Positions 11,491 through 24,440 of a DNA stretch of 64,000 bases are shown here, in pieces. The position numbers and the translations under genes were made by a program. This stretch comes from Liolophura sinensis (Eukaryota; Mollusca; Polyplacophora; Chitonida; Chitonidae). Where the stretch lies: positions 1 to 64,000 of the forward strand of contig NW_027018097.1 in NCBI RefSeq assembly GCF_032854445.1, written 5' to 3'. Under the pieces are notes generated by a model that worked only from the letters and a program-made list of their open reading frames with translations, had not been told where the DNA came from and did no database searches. Position 1 is the first letter of the stretch; every line of letters begins with the position of its first letter.

Positions 11491-14400
11491 GTGCCCAGCA
11501 ACGGCTCTTACTCCATGGAAACCAGGGAAATTTGCAATTTTTCAGCAGCTGCCGATGCCTGGCCCAATTCCGCATTTTTTGACACCTTAATGATGTGGGT
11601 CAGTGTTCAATTGTACTTTTTACAGCAGACTGTATCTAGTACCTTGTGTTGTTTATGTACAAATGGTGTGATTTTTCTACACGTAGAAAATTTGTAATAT
11701 TTCAACAGCTGCCGATGCCTGGCCCAATTCTGCATCTTTTGGCACCTTAATGATGTGGGTCAGTGTTCAATTGTACTTTTTACAGCAGACTGTATATAGT
11801 ACCTTGTGTTTTATATGTACAAATGGTGTTGTTTTTGTACACGTAGATAAAGACTTTGAGATTTTCTTGGACTTGGAAGTAAGACAATTGCTGGGTGAGT
11901 TAAATAGGCTTGGCCTAAAGATTTGACGTTTTCTGGACTACCGAAGGGCACATAACTTATAGTCAAAAGTTGAATATAATAATGACCAGTCGCGATGGTA
12001 CATAGTAGGTTGTAGCCGATCTCAATTAACAAAAAAACCAGGCAAAAATGCAAAAGTGGAAAAACTGTTCCAGTGCTGCTGGTAAGAGGCTAATCCGACA
12101 AATTTTGTGACGAGAAATCGAATGGTGTAAACCGCGTTGCTCTCCGACCAATACTTTTGGCTGTAGCAACAATTGAATGATCATTGATGTCATAATCACG
12201 TGCCCAGCAACGGCTCTTACTCCATGGAAACCAGGAAAATTTGCAATTTTTCAACAGCTGCCGATGCCTGGCCCAATTCCGCATCTTTTCGCACCTTAAT
12301 GATGTGGGTCAGTTTTCAATTGTAATTTTTACAGCAGACTGTATCAAGTACCTTGTGTTGTTTTTGTACAAATGGTGAGGTTTTTCTACACGTAGAAAAT
12401 TTGCAATTTTTCAACAGTTGCCGATGCCTGGCCCAATTCCGCATCTTTTGGCACCTTAATGATGTGGGTTAGTGTTCAATTGTACTTTTTACAGCAGACT
12501 GTATATAGTACTTTGTGTTTTTTATGTACAAATGGTGTGGTTTTTCTACACGTAGATAAAGACTTTGAGATTGTCTTGGACTTAGAAGTAAGACAATTGC
12601 TGGGTGAGTTAAATGGGCTTGGCCCAAAGATTTGACGTCTTCTGGACTACCGAAGGGCACATAACTTATAGTCAAAAGGTGAATATAGTAATGACCAGTC
12701 GCGATGGTACATAGTACGGTGTAGCCGATTTCAATTAACAAAAAGACCAGGCAAAAATGCAAAAGTGGAAAAACTGTTCCAGTGCTGCTGGTAAGAGGCT
12801 AATCCGGCGCATTTTGTGACGAGAAATCGAATGGTGCAAACCGCGTTGCTCTCCGACCAATACTTTTGGCTGTAGCGACAATTGATTGATTTTTGATGTC
12901 ATAATCACATGCCCAGCAACGGCTCTTACTCCATGGAAACCAGGGAAATTTGCAATTTTTCAACAGCTGCCGATGCCTGGCCCAATTCCGAATTTTTTGG
13001 CACCTTAATGATGTGCGTCAGTGTTTAATTGTACTTTTTAGAGCAGACTGTATCTAGTACCTTGTGTTGTTTATGTACAAATGGTGTGATTTTTCTACAC
13101 GTAGAAAATTTGTAATTTTTCAACAGCTGCCGATGCCTGGCCCAATTCTGCACCTTTTGGCACCTTAATGATGTGGGTCAGTGTTCAATTGTACTTTTTA
13201 CAGCAGACTGTACATAGTACCTTGTGTTTTATATGTACAAATGGTGTTGTTTTTCTACACGTAGATAAAGACTTTGAGATTTTCTTGGACTTAGAAGTAA
13301 GACAATTGCTGGGTGAGTTAAAAGGGCTTGGCCTAAAGATTTGACGTTTTCTGGACTACCGAAGGGCACATAACTTATAGTCAAAAGTTGAATATAATAT
13401 TGACCAGTCGCGATGGTACATAGTAGGTTGTAGCCGATTTCAATTAACAAAAAAACCAGGCAAAAATGCAAAAGTGGAAAAACTGTTCCAGTGCTGCTGG
13501 TAAGAGGCTAATCCGACGTATTTAGTGACGAGAAATCGAATGGTGCAAACCGCGTTGCTCTGTGACCAATACTTTTGGCTGTAGCGACAATTGAATGATC
13601 ATTGTTGTCATAAACACGTGCCCAGCAACGGCTCTTACTCCATGGAAAAAAGGAAAATTTGCAATTTTTCAACAGCTGCCGATGCCTGGCCCAATTCCGG
13701 ATCTTTTGGCACCTTAATGATGTGGGTCAGTTTTTAATTGTAATTTTTATAGCAGACTGTATCCAGTACCTTGTGTTGTTTTTGTACAAATGGTGTCGTT
13801 TTTCTACACGTAGAAAATTTGCAATTTTTCAACAGTTGCCGATGCATGGCCCAATTCCGCATATTTGGGCACCTAATGATGTGGGTCAGTGTTCAGTTGT
13901 ACTTTTTACAGCAGACTGTATCTAGTACTTTGTGTTGTTTATGTACAAATGGTGTGGTTTTTCTACACGTAGATAAAGACATTGAGATTGTCCTGGACTT
14001 AGAAGTAAGACAATTGCTGGGTGAGTTAAATGGGCTTGGCCCAAAGATTTGACGTCTTCTGGACTACCGAAGGGCACATAACTTATAGTCAAAAGTTGAA
14101 TATAGTAATAACCAGTCGCGATGGTACATAGTACGGTGTAGCCGATTTCAATTAACAAAAAGACCAGGCAAAAATGCAAAAGTGGAAAAACTGTTCCAGT
14201 GCTGCTGGTAAGAGGCTAATCCAACGTATTTTGTGACGAGAAATCGAATGGTGCAAACCGCGTTGCTCTCCGACCAATACTTTTGGCTGTAGCGACAACT
14301 GAATGATCATTGATGTCATAATCACGTGCCCAGCAACGGCTCTTACTCCATGTAAACCAGAAAAATTTGCAATTTTTCAACAGCTGCCGATGCCTGGCCC

Positions 14401-15033
14401 AATTCCGGATCTTTTCGTACCTTAATGATGTGGGTCAGTTTTCAATTGTAATTTTTACAGCAGACTGTATCAAGTACCTTGTGTTGTTTTTGTACAAATG
14501 GTGAGGTTTTTCTACACGTAGAAAATTTGCAATTTTTCAACAGTTGCCGATGCCTGGCCCAATTCCGCATATTTTGGCACCTTAATGATGTGGGTTAGTG
14601 TTCAATTGTACTTTTTACAGCAGACTGTATATAGTACCTTGTGTTTTTTATGTACAAATGGTGTGGTTTTTCTACACGTAGATAAAGACTTTGAGATTGT
14701 CTCGGACTTAGAAGTAAGACAGTTGCTGGGTGAGTTAAATGGGCTTGGCCCAAAGATTTGACGTCGTCTGGGCTACCGAAGGGCACATAACTTATAATGA
14801 AAAGTTGAATATAGTAATGACCAGTCGCGATGGTACATATTAAATGTAGCCGATTTTAATTTGCAAAAAGACCAGGCAAAAATCCAAAAGTGGAAAAACT
14901 GTTCCAATGCTGCTGGTAAGAGGCTAATCCGACGTATTTTGTGACGAGAAATCGAATGGTGCAAACCGCGTTGCTCTCCGACCAATACGTATGGCTGTAG
15001 CCACAATTGAATAATCATTGATGTCAAGATCAC
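11491..15033 (+). repeat. Run of five A long units ending in the A>B junction
   Basis: Units at 11491, 12200, 12909, 13618 and 14326 (708-709 bp), the longest run of L units in the window. The last one is chimeric: it is A with the 160-bp duplication on the left and B to the right of about 14,740. Confidence 0.9.
13050..14830 (+). repeat. Segmental duplication with A>B junction, left copy
   Basis: Matches 19,885-21,665 at a constant offset of 6,835 bp. Shared rare variants: TGTACATAGTACC, GTTAAAAGGGC, ATAATATTGACC, CATTGTTGTCATAAAC, CATGGAAAAAAGG, GGTGTCGTTTTTC, GATGCATGGCCC, ATATTTGGGCACC, GTCTCGGAC and GACAGTTGCTGG. I saw only a handful of mismatches (for example 14,036 and 14,353), so identity is above 99%. 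It ends at the A>B switch plus about 80 bp of B sequence. Confidence 0.9.
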
Positions 15034-17130
15034 GTGCCCAGCAACGGCTCTTACTCCATGGAAACCAAGGAAATTTGCAATTTTTCAACACCTGGAGATG
15101 CCTGGCCCAATTGCGCATCTTTCGGCACCTTATTGATGTGGGTCAGTGTTCAATTGTACTTTTTACAGCGGACTGTGTCATGTACCTTGTGTTTTTTTAT
15201 GTACAAATGGTGTGGTTTTTTCTACATGTAAATAAAGACATTTAGTTTGTCTTCGACTTAAAAGTAAGACATTTGCTGGGTGAGTTAAATGGGCTTGGCC
15301 CCAAAGATTTGACGTCGTCTGGGCTACCGAAGGGCACATAACTTATAATGAAAAGTTGAATAAAGTAATGACCAGTCGCAATGGTACATAGTAAATGTAG
15401 CCGATTTCAATTAGCAAAAAGACCAGGTAAAAATCCAAAAGTGGAAAAACTGTTCCAATGCTGCTGGTAAGAGGCTAATCCGACGTATTTTGTGACGAGA
15501 AATCGAATGGTGCAAACCGCGTTGCTCTCCGACCAATACGTTTGGCTGTAGCCACAAATGAATAATCATTGATGTCAAGATCACGTGCCCAGCAACGGCT
15601 CTTACTCCATGGAAACCCATAGAAATTTGCAATTTTTCAACAGCTGGAGATGCCTGGCCCAATTGCGCATCTTTTGGCACCTTATTGATGTGGGTCAGTG
15701 TTCAATTGTACTTTTTACAGCGGACTGTGTCATGTACCTTGTGTTTTTTTATATACAAATGGTGTGGTTTTTCTACATGTAGATAAAGACAATGAGTTTT
15801 TCTTCGACTTAGAAGTAAGACATTTACTGGGTGAGTTAAATGGGCTTGGCCTGAAGATTTGACGTCGTTTGGGCTACCGAAGGGCACATAACTTATAATG
15901 AAAAGTTGAATATAGTAATGACCAGTCGCGATTGTACATAGTAAATGTAGCCGATTTCAATTAGCAAAAAGACCAGGCAAAAATCCAAAAGTGGAAAAAC
16001 TGTTCCAATGCTGCTGGTAAGAGGCTAATCCGACGTAATTTGTGACGAGAAATCGAATGGTGCAAACCGCGTTGCTCTCCGACCAATACGTTTGGCTGTA
16101 GCCACAAATGATAATCATTGATGTCAAGATCACGTGCCCAGCAACGGCTCTTACTCCATGGAAACCACAGAAATTTGCAATTTTTCAACAGCTGGAGATG
16201 CCTGGCCCAATTGCGCATCTTTTGGCACCTTATTGATGTGGGTCAGTGTTCAATTGTACTTTTTACAGCAGGATGTATCAAGTACCTTGTGTTTTTTATA
16301 TACAAATGGTGTGGTTTTTCTACATGTAGATAAAAACATTGAGATTTTCCTCGACTTAGAAGTAAGACATTTGCTGGGTGAGTTAAATGGGCTTGGCCCA
16401 AAGATTTGACGTCGTCTGGGCTACCGAAGGGCACATAACTTATAATGAAAAGTTGAATATAGTAATGACCAGTCGCGATTGTACATAGTTAATGTAGCCG
16501 ATTTCAATTAGCAAAAAGACCAGGTAAAAATCCAAAAGTGGAAAAACTGATCCAATGCTGCTGGTAAGAGGCTAATCCGACGTATTTAGTGACGAGAAAT
16601 CGAATGGTGCAAACCGCGTTGCTTTCCGACCAATACGTTTGGCTGTAGCCACAAATGAATAATCATTGATGTCAAGATCACGTGCCCAGCAACGGCTCTT
16701 ACTCCATGGAAACCATAGAAATTTGCAATTTTTCAACAGCTGGAGATGCCTGGCCCAATTGCGCATCTTTCGGCACCTTATTGATGTGGGTCAGTGTTCA
16801 ATTGTACTTTTTACAGCAGACTGTATCAAGTACCTTGTGTTTTTTATATACAAATGGTGTGGTTTTTCTACATGTAGATAAAGACAATGGGTTTGTCTTC
16901 GACTTAGAAGTAAGACATTTGCTTGGTGAGTTAAATGGGCTTGGCCCAAAGATTTGACGTCGTCTGAGCTACCGAAGGTCACATAACTTATAATGAAAAG
17001 TTGAATATAGTAATGACCAGTCGCGATGGTACATAGTAAATGTAGCCGATTTCAATTCGCAAAAAGACCAGGCAAAAATCCAAAAGTGGAAAAACTGTTC
17101 CAATGCTGCTGGTAAGAGGCTAATCCGACG
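14741..17130 (+). repeat. Family B island inside family A
   Basis: About 2.4 kb with B markers: TGTAGCCACAA, GATGTCAAGATCACG, CAGCTGGAGATGCC, AATTGCGCATC, CCTTATTGATG, CTACATGTAGATAAAG, GTCGTCTGGGCTACC, TTATAATGAAAAG and AAAAATCCAAAAG. Landmarks 15034, 15585, 16134 and 16682. A family returns between 17,093 and 17,172. These units resemble B units much further right: 15,585 shares its variants with 25,710, and 16,134 with 26,258, 27,355 and 32,843. The island is therefore a displaced piece of the main B array, not an independent origin. The unit at 15,034 has AATAAA at 15,231 where most units have GATAAA. Confidence 0.9.
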
Positions 17131-17229
17131 TATTTTGTGACGAGAAATCGAATGGTGCAAACCGCGTTGCTCTGTGACCAATACTTTTGGCTGTAGCGAC
17201 AACTGAATGATCATTGATGTCATAATCAC

Positions 17230-17937
17230 GTGCCCAGCAACGGGTCTTACTCCATGAAAACCTGGGAAATTTGCAATTTTTCAAGAGCTGCCGATGCCTG
17301 GCCCAATTCCGCATTTTTTTTCACCTTAATGATGTGGGTCAGTGTTCAATTGTACTTTTTACAGCAGACTGTATATAGTACCTTGTGTTGTTTATGTACA
17401 AATGGTGTGGTTTTTCTACACGTAGAAAATTTGTAATTTTTCAAGAGCTGCCGATGCCTGGCCCAATTCAGCATCTTTTGGCACCTTAATGATGTGGGTC
17501 AGTGTTCAGTTGTACTTTTTACAGCAGACTGTATATAGTACCTTGTGTTTTTTATGTACAAATGGTGTGGTTTTTCTACACGTACATAAAGACTTTGAGA
17601 TTGTCTTGGACATAGAAGTAAGACAATTGCTGGGTGAGTTAAATGGGCTTGGCCTAAAGATTTGACGTCTTCTGGACTACCGAAGGGCACATAACTTATA
17701 GTCAAAAGTTGAATATAATAATGACCATTCGCGATGATACATAGCAGGGTGTAGCCGATTTCAATTAACAAAAAGACCAGGCAAAAATGCAAAAGTGGAA
17801 AAACTGTTCCAGTGCTGCTGGTAAGAGGCTAATCCGACGTATTTGCGACGAGAAATCGAATAGTGCAAGCCGCGTTGCTTTCCGACCAATACTTTTGGCT
17901 GTAGCGACAATTGATTGATCATTGATGTCATAATCAC
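17230..17937 (+). repeat. Single A long unit, also present at +1,806
   Basis: An L unit of 708 bp with CCATGAAAACCTGGG, TTTTTCAAGAGCTG and GACATAGAAGTAAG variants. From about 17,237 to 17,960 it matches 19,043-19,766 closely. The offset of 1,806 bp equals one L plus two S units, so an L-S-S block was duplicated. Confidence 0.85.
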
Positions 17938-19035
17938 GTGCCCAGCAACGGCTCTTACTCCATGGAAACCATAGAAATTTGCAATTTTTCAACAGCTGCC
18001 GATGCCTGGCCCAATTCCGCATCTTTTGGCACCTTAATGATGTGGGTCAGTGTTCAATTGTACTTTTTACAGCAGACTGTATCTAGTAACTTGTGTTTTT
18101 TATGTAAAAATGATGTGGTTTTTCTACACGCAGATAAAGACATTGAGATTGTCTTGGACTTAGAAGTAAGACAATTGCTGTGTGAGTTAAATGGGCTTGG
18201 CCCAAAGATTTGACGTCTTCTGGACTACCGAAGGGCACATAACTTATAGTCAAAAGTTGAATATAGTAATGACCAGTCGCGATGGTGCTTTGTACAGTGT
18301 AGCCGATTTCAATTAACAAAAAGACCAGGCAAAAATGCAAAAGTGGAAAAACTGTTACAATGCTGCTGGTAAGAGGCTAATCCGACGTATTTTGTGACGA
18401 GAAATCGAATGGTGCAAACCGCGTTGCTCTCCAACTAATATTTTTGGCTGTAGCGACAATTGAATAATCATTGATGTCATAATCACGTGCCCAGCAACGG
18501 GTCTTACTCCATGGAAACCTGGAAAATTTGCAATTTTTCAACAGCTGCCGATGCCTGGCCCAATTCCGCATCTTTTGGCACCTTAATGATGTGGGTCAGT
18601 GTTCAATTGTACTTTTTACAGCAGACTGTATCAAGTACCTTGTGTTGTTTATGTATAAATGGTGTGGTTTTTCTACACGTAGATAAAGACTTTGAGATTG
18701 TCTTGGACTTAGAAGTAAGACAATTGCTGGGTGAGTTAAAAGGGCTTGGCCCAAAGATTTGACGTCGTCTGGACTACCGAAGGGCACATAACTTATAGTC
18801 AAAAGTTGAATATAGTAATGACCAGTCGCGATGGTACATAGTACAGTGTAGCCGATTTCAATTAACAAAAAGACCGGGCAAAAATGCAAAAGTGGAAAAA
18901 CTGTTACAATGCTGCTGGTAAGAGGCTAATCCGACGTATTTTGTGACGAGAAATCGAATGGTGCAAACCGCGTTGTTCTCCGACCAATACTTTTGGCTGT
19001 AGCAACAATTGAATAATCATTGATGTCATAATCAT
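17938..19035 (+). repeat. Run of two A short units
   Basis: Units at 17938 and 18487 (549 bp each). The first carries the AACTTGTGTTTTTTATG and ACACGCAGATAAAG variants otherwise seen at 6,621, but an ACCATAG tail as in family B. Confidence 0.88.
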
Positions 19036-21868
19036 GTGCCCAGCAACGGGTCTTACTCCATGAAAACCTGGGAAATTTGCAATTTTTCAAGAGCTGCCGA
19101 TGCCTGGCCCAATTCCGCATCTTTTTTCACCTTAATGATGTGGGTCAGTGTTCAATTGTACTTTTTACAGCAGACTGTATATAGTACCTTGTGTTGTTTA
19201 TGTACAAATGGTGTGGTTTTTCTTCAAGTAGAAAATTTGTAATTTTTCAACAGCTGCCGATGCCTGGCCCAATTCCGCATCTTTTGGCACCTTAATGATG
19301 TGGGTCAGTGTTCAGTTGTACTTTTTACAGCAGACTGTATATAGTACCTTGTGTTTTTTATGTACAAATGGTGTGGTTTTTCTACACGTACATAAAGACT
19401 TTGAGATTGTCTTGGACATAGAAGTAAGACAATTGCTGGGTGAGTTAAATGGGCTTGGCCTAAAGATTTGACGTTCTCTGGACTACCGAAGGGCACATAA
19501 CTTATAGTCAAAAGTTGAATATAATAATGACCAGTCGCGATGATACATAGCAGGGTGTAGCCGATTTCAATTAACAAAAAGACCAGGCAAAAATGCAAAA
19601 GTGGAAAAACTGTTCCAGTGCTGCTGGTAAGAGGCTAATCCGACGTATTTGCGACGAGAAATCGAATGGTGCAAGCCGCGTTGCTCTCCGACCAATACTT
19701 TTGGCTGTAGCGACAATTGATTGATTATTGATGTCATAATCACGTGCCCAGCAACGGCTCTTACTCCATGGAAACCAGGGAAATTTGCAATTTTTCAGCA
19801 GCTGCCGATGCCTGGCCCAATTCCGCATTTTTTGGCACCTTAATGATGTGCGTCAGTGTTCAATTGTACTTTTTACAGCAGACTGTATCTAGTACCTTGT
19901 GTTGTTTATGTACAAATGGTGTGATTTTTCTACACGTAGAAAATTTGTAATTTTTCAACAGCTGCCGATGCCTGGCCCAATTCTGCACCTTTTGGCACCT
20001 TAATGATGTGGGTCAGTGTTCAATTGTACTTTTTACAGCAGACTGTACATAGTACCTTGTGTTTTATATGTACAAATGGTGTTGTTTTTCTACACGTAGA
20101 TAAAGACTTTGAGATTTTCTTGGACTTAGAAGTAAGACAATTGCTGGGTGAGTTAAAAGGGCTTGGCCTAAAGATTTGACGTTTTCTGGACTACCGAAGG
20201 GCACATAACTTATAGTCAAAAGTTGAATATAATATTGACCAGTCGCGATGGTACATAGTAGGTTGTAGCCGATTTCAATTAACAAAAAAACCAGGCAAAA
20301 ATGCAAAAGTGGAAAAACTGTTCCAGTGCTGCTGGTAAGAGGCTAATCCGACGTATTTAGTGACGAGAAATCGAATGGTGCAAACCGCGTTGCTCTGTGA
20401 CCAATACTTTTGGCTGTAGCGACAATTGAATGATCATTGTTGTCATAAACACGTGCCCAGCAACGGCTCTTACTCCATGGAAAAAAGGAAAATTTGCAAT
20501 TTTTCAACAGCTGCCGATGCCTGGCCCAATTCCGGATCTTTTGGCACCTTAATGATGTGGGTCAGTTTTTAATTGTAATTTTTATAGCAGACTGTATCCA
20601 GTACCTTGTGTTGTTTTTGTACAAATGGTGTCGTTTTTCTACACGTAGAAAATTTGCAATTTTTCAACAGTTGCCGATGCATGGCCCAATTCCGCATATT
20701 TGGGCACCTAATGATGTGGGTCAGTGTTCAGTTGTACTTTTTACAGCAGACTGTATCTAGTACTTTGTGTTGTTTATGTACAAATGGTGTGGTTTTTCTA
20801 CACGTAGATAAAGACATTGAGATTGTCCTGGACTTAGAAGTAAGACAATTGCTGGGTGAGTTAAATGGGCATGGCCCAAAGATTTGACGTCTTCTGGACT
20901 ACCGAAGGGCACATAACTTATAGTCAAAAGTTGAATATAGTAATAACCAGTCGCGATGGTACATAGTACGGTGTAGCCGATTTCAATTAACAAAAAGACC
21001 AGGCAAAAATGCAAAAGTGGAAAAACTGTTCCAGTGCTGCTGGTAAGAGGCTAATCCAACGTATTTTGTGACGAGAAATCGAATGGTGCAAACCGCGTTG
21101 CTCTCCGACCAATACTTTTGGCTGTAGCGACAACTGAATGATCATTGATGTCATAATCACGTGCCCAGCAACGGCTCTTACTCCATGGAAACCAGAAAAA
21201 TTTGCAATTTTTCAACAGCTGCCGATGCCTGGCCCAATTCCGGATCTTTTCGTACCTTAATGATGTGGGTCAGTTTTCAATTGTAATTTTTACAGCAGAC
21301 TGTATCAAGTACCTTGTGTTGTTTTTGTACAAATGGTGAGGTTTTTCTACACGTAGAAAATTTGCAATTTTTCAACAGTTGCCGATGCCTGGCCCAATTC
21401 CGCATATTTTGGCACCTTAATGATGTGGGTTAGTGTTCAATTGTACTTTTTACAGCAGACTGTATATAGTACCTTGTGTTTTTTATGTACAAATGGTGTG
21501 GTTTTTCTACACGTAGATAAAGACTTTGAGATTGTCTCGGACTTAGAAGTAAGACAGTTGCTGGGTGAGTTAAATGGGCTTGGCCCAAAGATTTGACGTC
21601 GTCTGGGCTACCGAAGGGCACATAACTTATAATGAAAAGTTGAATATAGTAATGACCAGTCGCGATTGTACATAGTCAATGTAGCCGATTTCAATTAGCA
21701 AAAAGACCAGGTAAATATCCAAAAGTGGAAAAACTGTTCCAATGCTGCTGGTAAATGGCTAATCCGACGTATTTTGTGACGAGAAATCGAATGGTGCAAA
21801 CCGCGTTGCTCTCCGACCAATACTTTTGGCTGTAGCCACAATTGAATAATCATTGATGTCAAAATCAT
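19036..21868 (+). repeat. Run of four A long units ending in the second A>B junction
   Basis: Units at 19036, 19744, 20453 and 21161 (708-709 bp). The last three repeat the units at 12,909, 13,618 and 14,326. The last is chimeric A/B at about 21,580. Confidence 0.9.
19885..21665 (+). repeat. Segmental duplication with A>B junction, right copy
   Basis: Second copy of the block above. The 6,835-bp offset continues in register into family B (15,034 matches 21,869), but with more differences. The flanks have since been changed by exchange with other B units. The simplest reading is one unequal crossover that duplicated a 6.8-kb segment spanning the junction. Confidence 0.9.
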
Positions 21869-23509
21869 GTGCCCAGCAACGGCTCTTACTTCATGGAAAC
21901 CAAGGAAATTTGCAATTTTTCAACAGCTGGAGATGCCTGGCCCAATTGCGCATCTTTCGGCACCTTATTGATGTGGGTCAGTGTTCAATTGTACTTTTTA
22001 CAGCGGACTGTGTCATGTACCTTGTGTTTTTTTATATACAAATGGTGTGGTTTTTCTACATGTAAATAAAGACATTTAGTTTGTCTTCGACTTAAAAGTA
22101 AGACATTTGCTTGGTGAGTTAAATGGGCTTGGCCCAAAGATTTGACGTCGTCTGGGCTACCGAAGGGCACATAACTTATAATGAAAAGTTGAATATAGTA
22201 ATGACCAGTCGCAATGGTACATAGTAAATGTAGCCGATTTCAATTAGCAAAAAGACCAGGTAAAAATCCAAAAGTGGAAAAACTGTTCCAATGCTGCTGG
22301 TAAGAGGCTAATCCGACGTATTTTGTGACGAGAAATCGAATGGTGCAAACCGCGTTGCTCTCTGACCATAACGTTTGGCTGTAGCCACAGTTGAATAATC
22401 ATTGATGTCAAGATCACGTGCCCAGCAACGGCTCTTACTCCATGGAAACCATAGAAATTTGCAATTTTTCAACAGCTGGAGATGCCTGGCCCAATTGCGC
22501 ATCTTTTGGCACCTTATTGATGTGGGTCAGTGTTCAATTGTACTTTTTACAGCAGACTGTATCAAGTACCTTTTGTTTTTTATATACAAATGGTGTGGTT
22601 TTTCTACATGTAGATAAAGACATTAAGTTTGTCTTCGACTTAGAAGTAAGACATTTGGTGGGTGAGTTAAATGGGCTTGGCCCAAAGATTTGACGTCGTC
22701 TGGGCTACCGAAGGGCACATAACTTATAATGAAAAGTTGAATATAGTAATGACCAGTCGAAATGGTACATAGTAAATGTAGCCGATTTCAATTCGCAAAA
22801 AGACCAGGCAAAAATCCAAAAGTGGAAAAACTGTTCCAATGCTGCTGGAAAGAGGCTAATCCGACGTATTTTTGACGAGAAATCGAATGGTGCAAACCGC
22901 GTTGCTCTCCGACCAATACTTTGGGCTGTAGCCACAAATGAATAATCATTGATGTCAAGATCACGTGCCCAGCAACGGCTCTTACTCCATGGAAACCATA
23001 GAAATTTGCAATTTTTCAACAGCTGGAGATGCCTGGCCCAATTGCGCATCTTTTGGCACCTTATTGATGTGGGTCAGTGTTCAATTGTACTTTTTACAGC
23101 GGACTGTGTCATGTACCTTGTGTTTTTTTATATACAAATGGTGTGGTTTTTCTACATGTAGATAAAGACATTGAGTTTTTCTTCGACTTAGAAGTAAGAC
23201 ATTTGCTGGGTGAGTTAAATGGGCTTGGCCAAAGATTTGACGTCGTCTGGGCTACCGAAGGGCACATAACTTATAATGAAAAGTTGAATATAGTAATGAC
23301 CAGTCGCAATTGTACATAGTTAATGTAGCCGATTTCAATTAGCAAAAAGACCAGGTAAAAACCCAAAAGTGGAAAAACTGTTCCAATGCTGCTGGTAAGA
23401 GGCTAATCCGACGTATTTAGTGACGAGAAATCGAATGGTGCAAACCGCGTTGCTCTCCGACCAATACGTTTGGCTGTAGCCACAAATGAATAATCATTGA
23501 TGTCAAGAT

Positions 23510-24440
23510 CACGTGCCAGCAACGGCTCTTACTCCATGGAAACCATAGAAATTTGCAATTTTTCAACAGCTGGAGATGCCTGGCCCAATTGCCGCATCTT
23601 TTGGCACCTTATTGATGTGGGTCAGTGTTCAATTGTACTTTTTACAGCGGACTGTGTCATGTACCTTGTGTTTTTTTATATACAAATGGTGTGGTTTTTC
23701 TACATGTAGATAAAGACATTGAGTTTTTCTTCGACTTAGAAGTAAGACATTTGCTGGGTGAGTTAAATGGGCTTGGCCCAAAGATTTGACGTCGTCTGGG
23801 CTACCGAAATGCACATAACTTATATTGAAAAGTTGAATATAGTAATAACCAGTCGCAATGGTACATAGTAAATGTAGCCGATTTCAATTAGCAAAAAAGA
23901 CAGGCAAAAATCCAAAAGTGGAAAAACTGTTCCAATGCTGCTGGTAAGAGGCTAATCCGACGTATTTTGTCACGAGAAATCGAATGGTGCAAACCGCGTT
24001 GCTCTCCGACCAATACTTTTGGCTGTAGCCACAATTGAATAATCATTGATGTCAAGATCACGTGCCCAGCAACGGCTTTTACCTCCATGGAAACCATAGA
24101 AATTTGCAATTTTTGAACACCTGGAGATGCCTGGCCAATTGCGCATCTTTTGGCACCTTATTGATGTGGGTCAGTGTTCAATTGTACTTTTTACAGCGGA
24201 CTGTGTCATGTACCTTTGTGTTTTTTTATATACAAATGGTGTGGTTTTTCTACATGTAGATAAAGACATTGAGATTGCTTCGACTTAGAAGTAAGACATT
24301 TGCTGGGTGAGTTAAATGGGCTTGGCCCGAAGATTTGACGTCGTCTGGGCTACCGAAGGGCACATAACTTATAATGAAAAGTTGAATATAGTAATGACCA
24401 GTCGCGATTGTACATAGTTAATGTAGCCGATTCAATTAGC
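23510..24440 (+). other. Indel cluster
   Basis: CACGTGCCAGC (23,511), AATTGCCGCATC, TTTTACCTCCATGG, CTGGCCAATTGCG, TACCTTTGTG, GAGATTGCTTCG and CCGATTCAATTAG lie in two adjacent units and shift all reading frames. Confidence 0.7.

Larger units (their letters stand above)
1..14740 (+). repeat. Family A zone 1: mixed short and long monomers
   Basis: Family A markers are: TGTAGCGACAATTG, GATGTCATAATCACG, CAGCTGCCGATGCC, AATTCCGCATC, CCTTAATGATG, CTACACGTAGATAAAG, GTCTTCTGGACTACC, TTATAGTCAAAAG and CAATTAACAAAAAG. Landmarks: 170, 723, 1272, 1981, 2692, 3400, 4107, 4656, 5206, 5915, 6621, 7170, 7718, 8428, 9137, 9845, 10394, 10943, 11491, 12200, 12909, 13618, 14326. Short units (S) and long units (L) occur in the order S S, L L L L, S S, L L, S S, L L L, S S S, L L L L L. 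Units differ more among themselves than in the B zone. The right edge lies between 14,717 (last A marker) and 14,765 (first B marker), inside the unit that starts at 14,326. Confidence 0.93.
17131..21580 (+). repeat. Family A zone 2
   Basis: Landmarks 17230 (L), 17938 (S), 18487 (S), 19036 (L), 19744 (L), 20453 (L) and 21161 (L). The left edge lies between 17,093 (last B marker) and 17,172 (CTCTGTGACC, an A variant also seen at 13,558 and 20,395). The right edge lies between about 21,552 and 21,600. Its last 1.7 kb is almost identical to the end of A zone 1, so the zone was made by duplication and is not an independent expansion. Confidence 0.9.

Noticed and set aside
15231-15236. AATAAA polyadenylation signal
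   Set aside because: It occurs only in one subtype (15,034, 21,869, 24,610 and 30,098 units) by a single G to A change, without a gene upstream.
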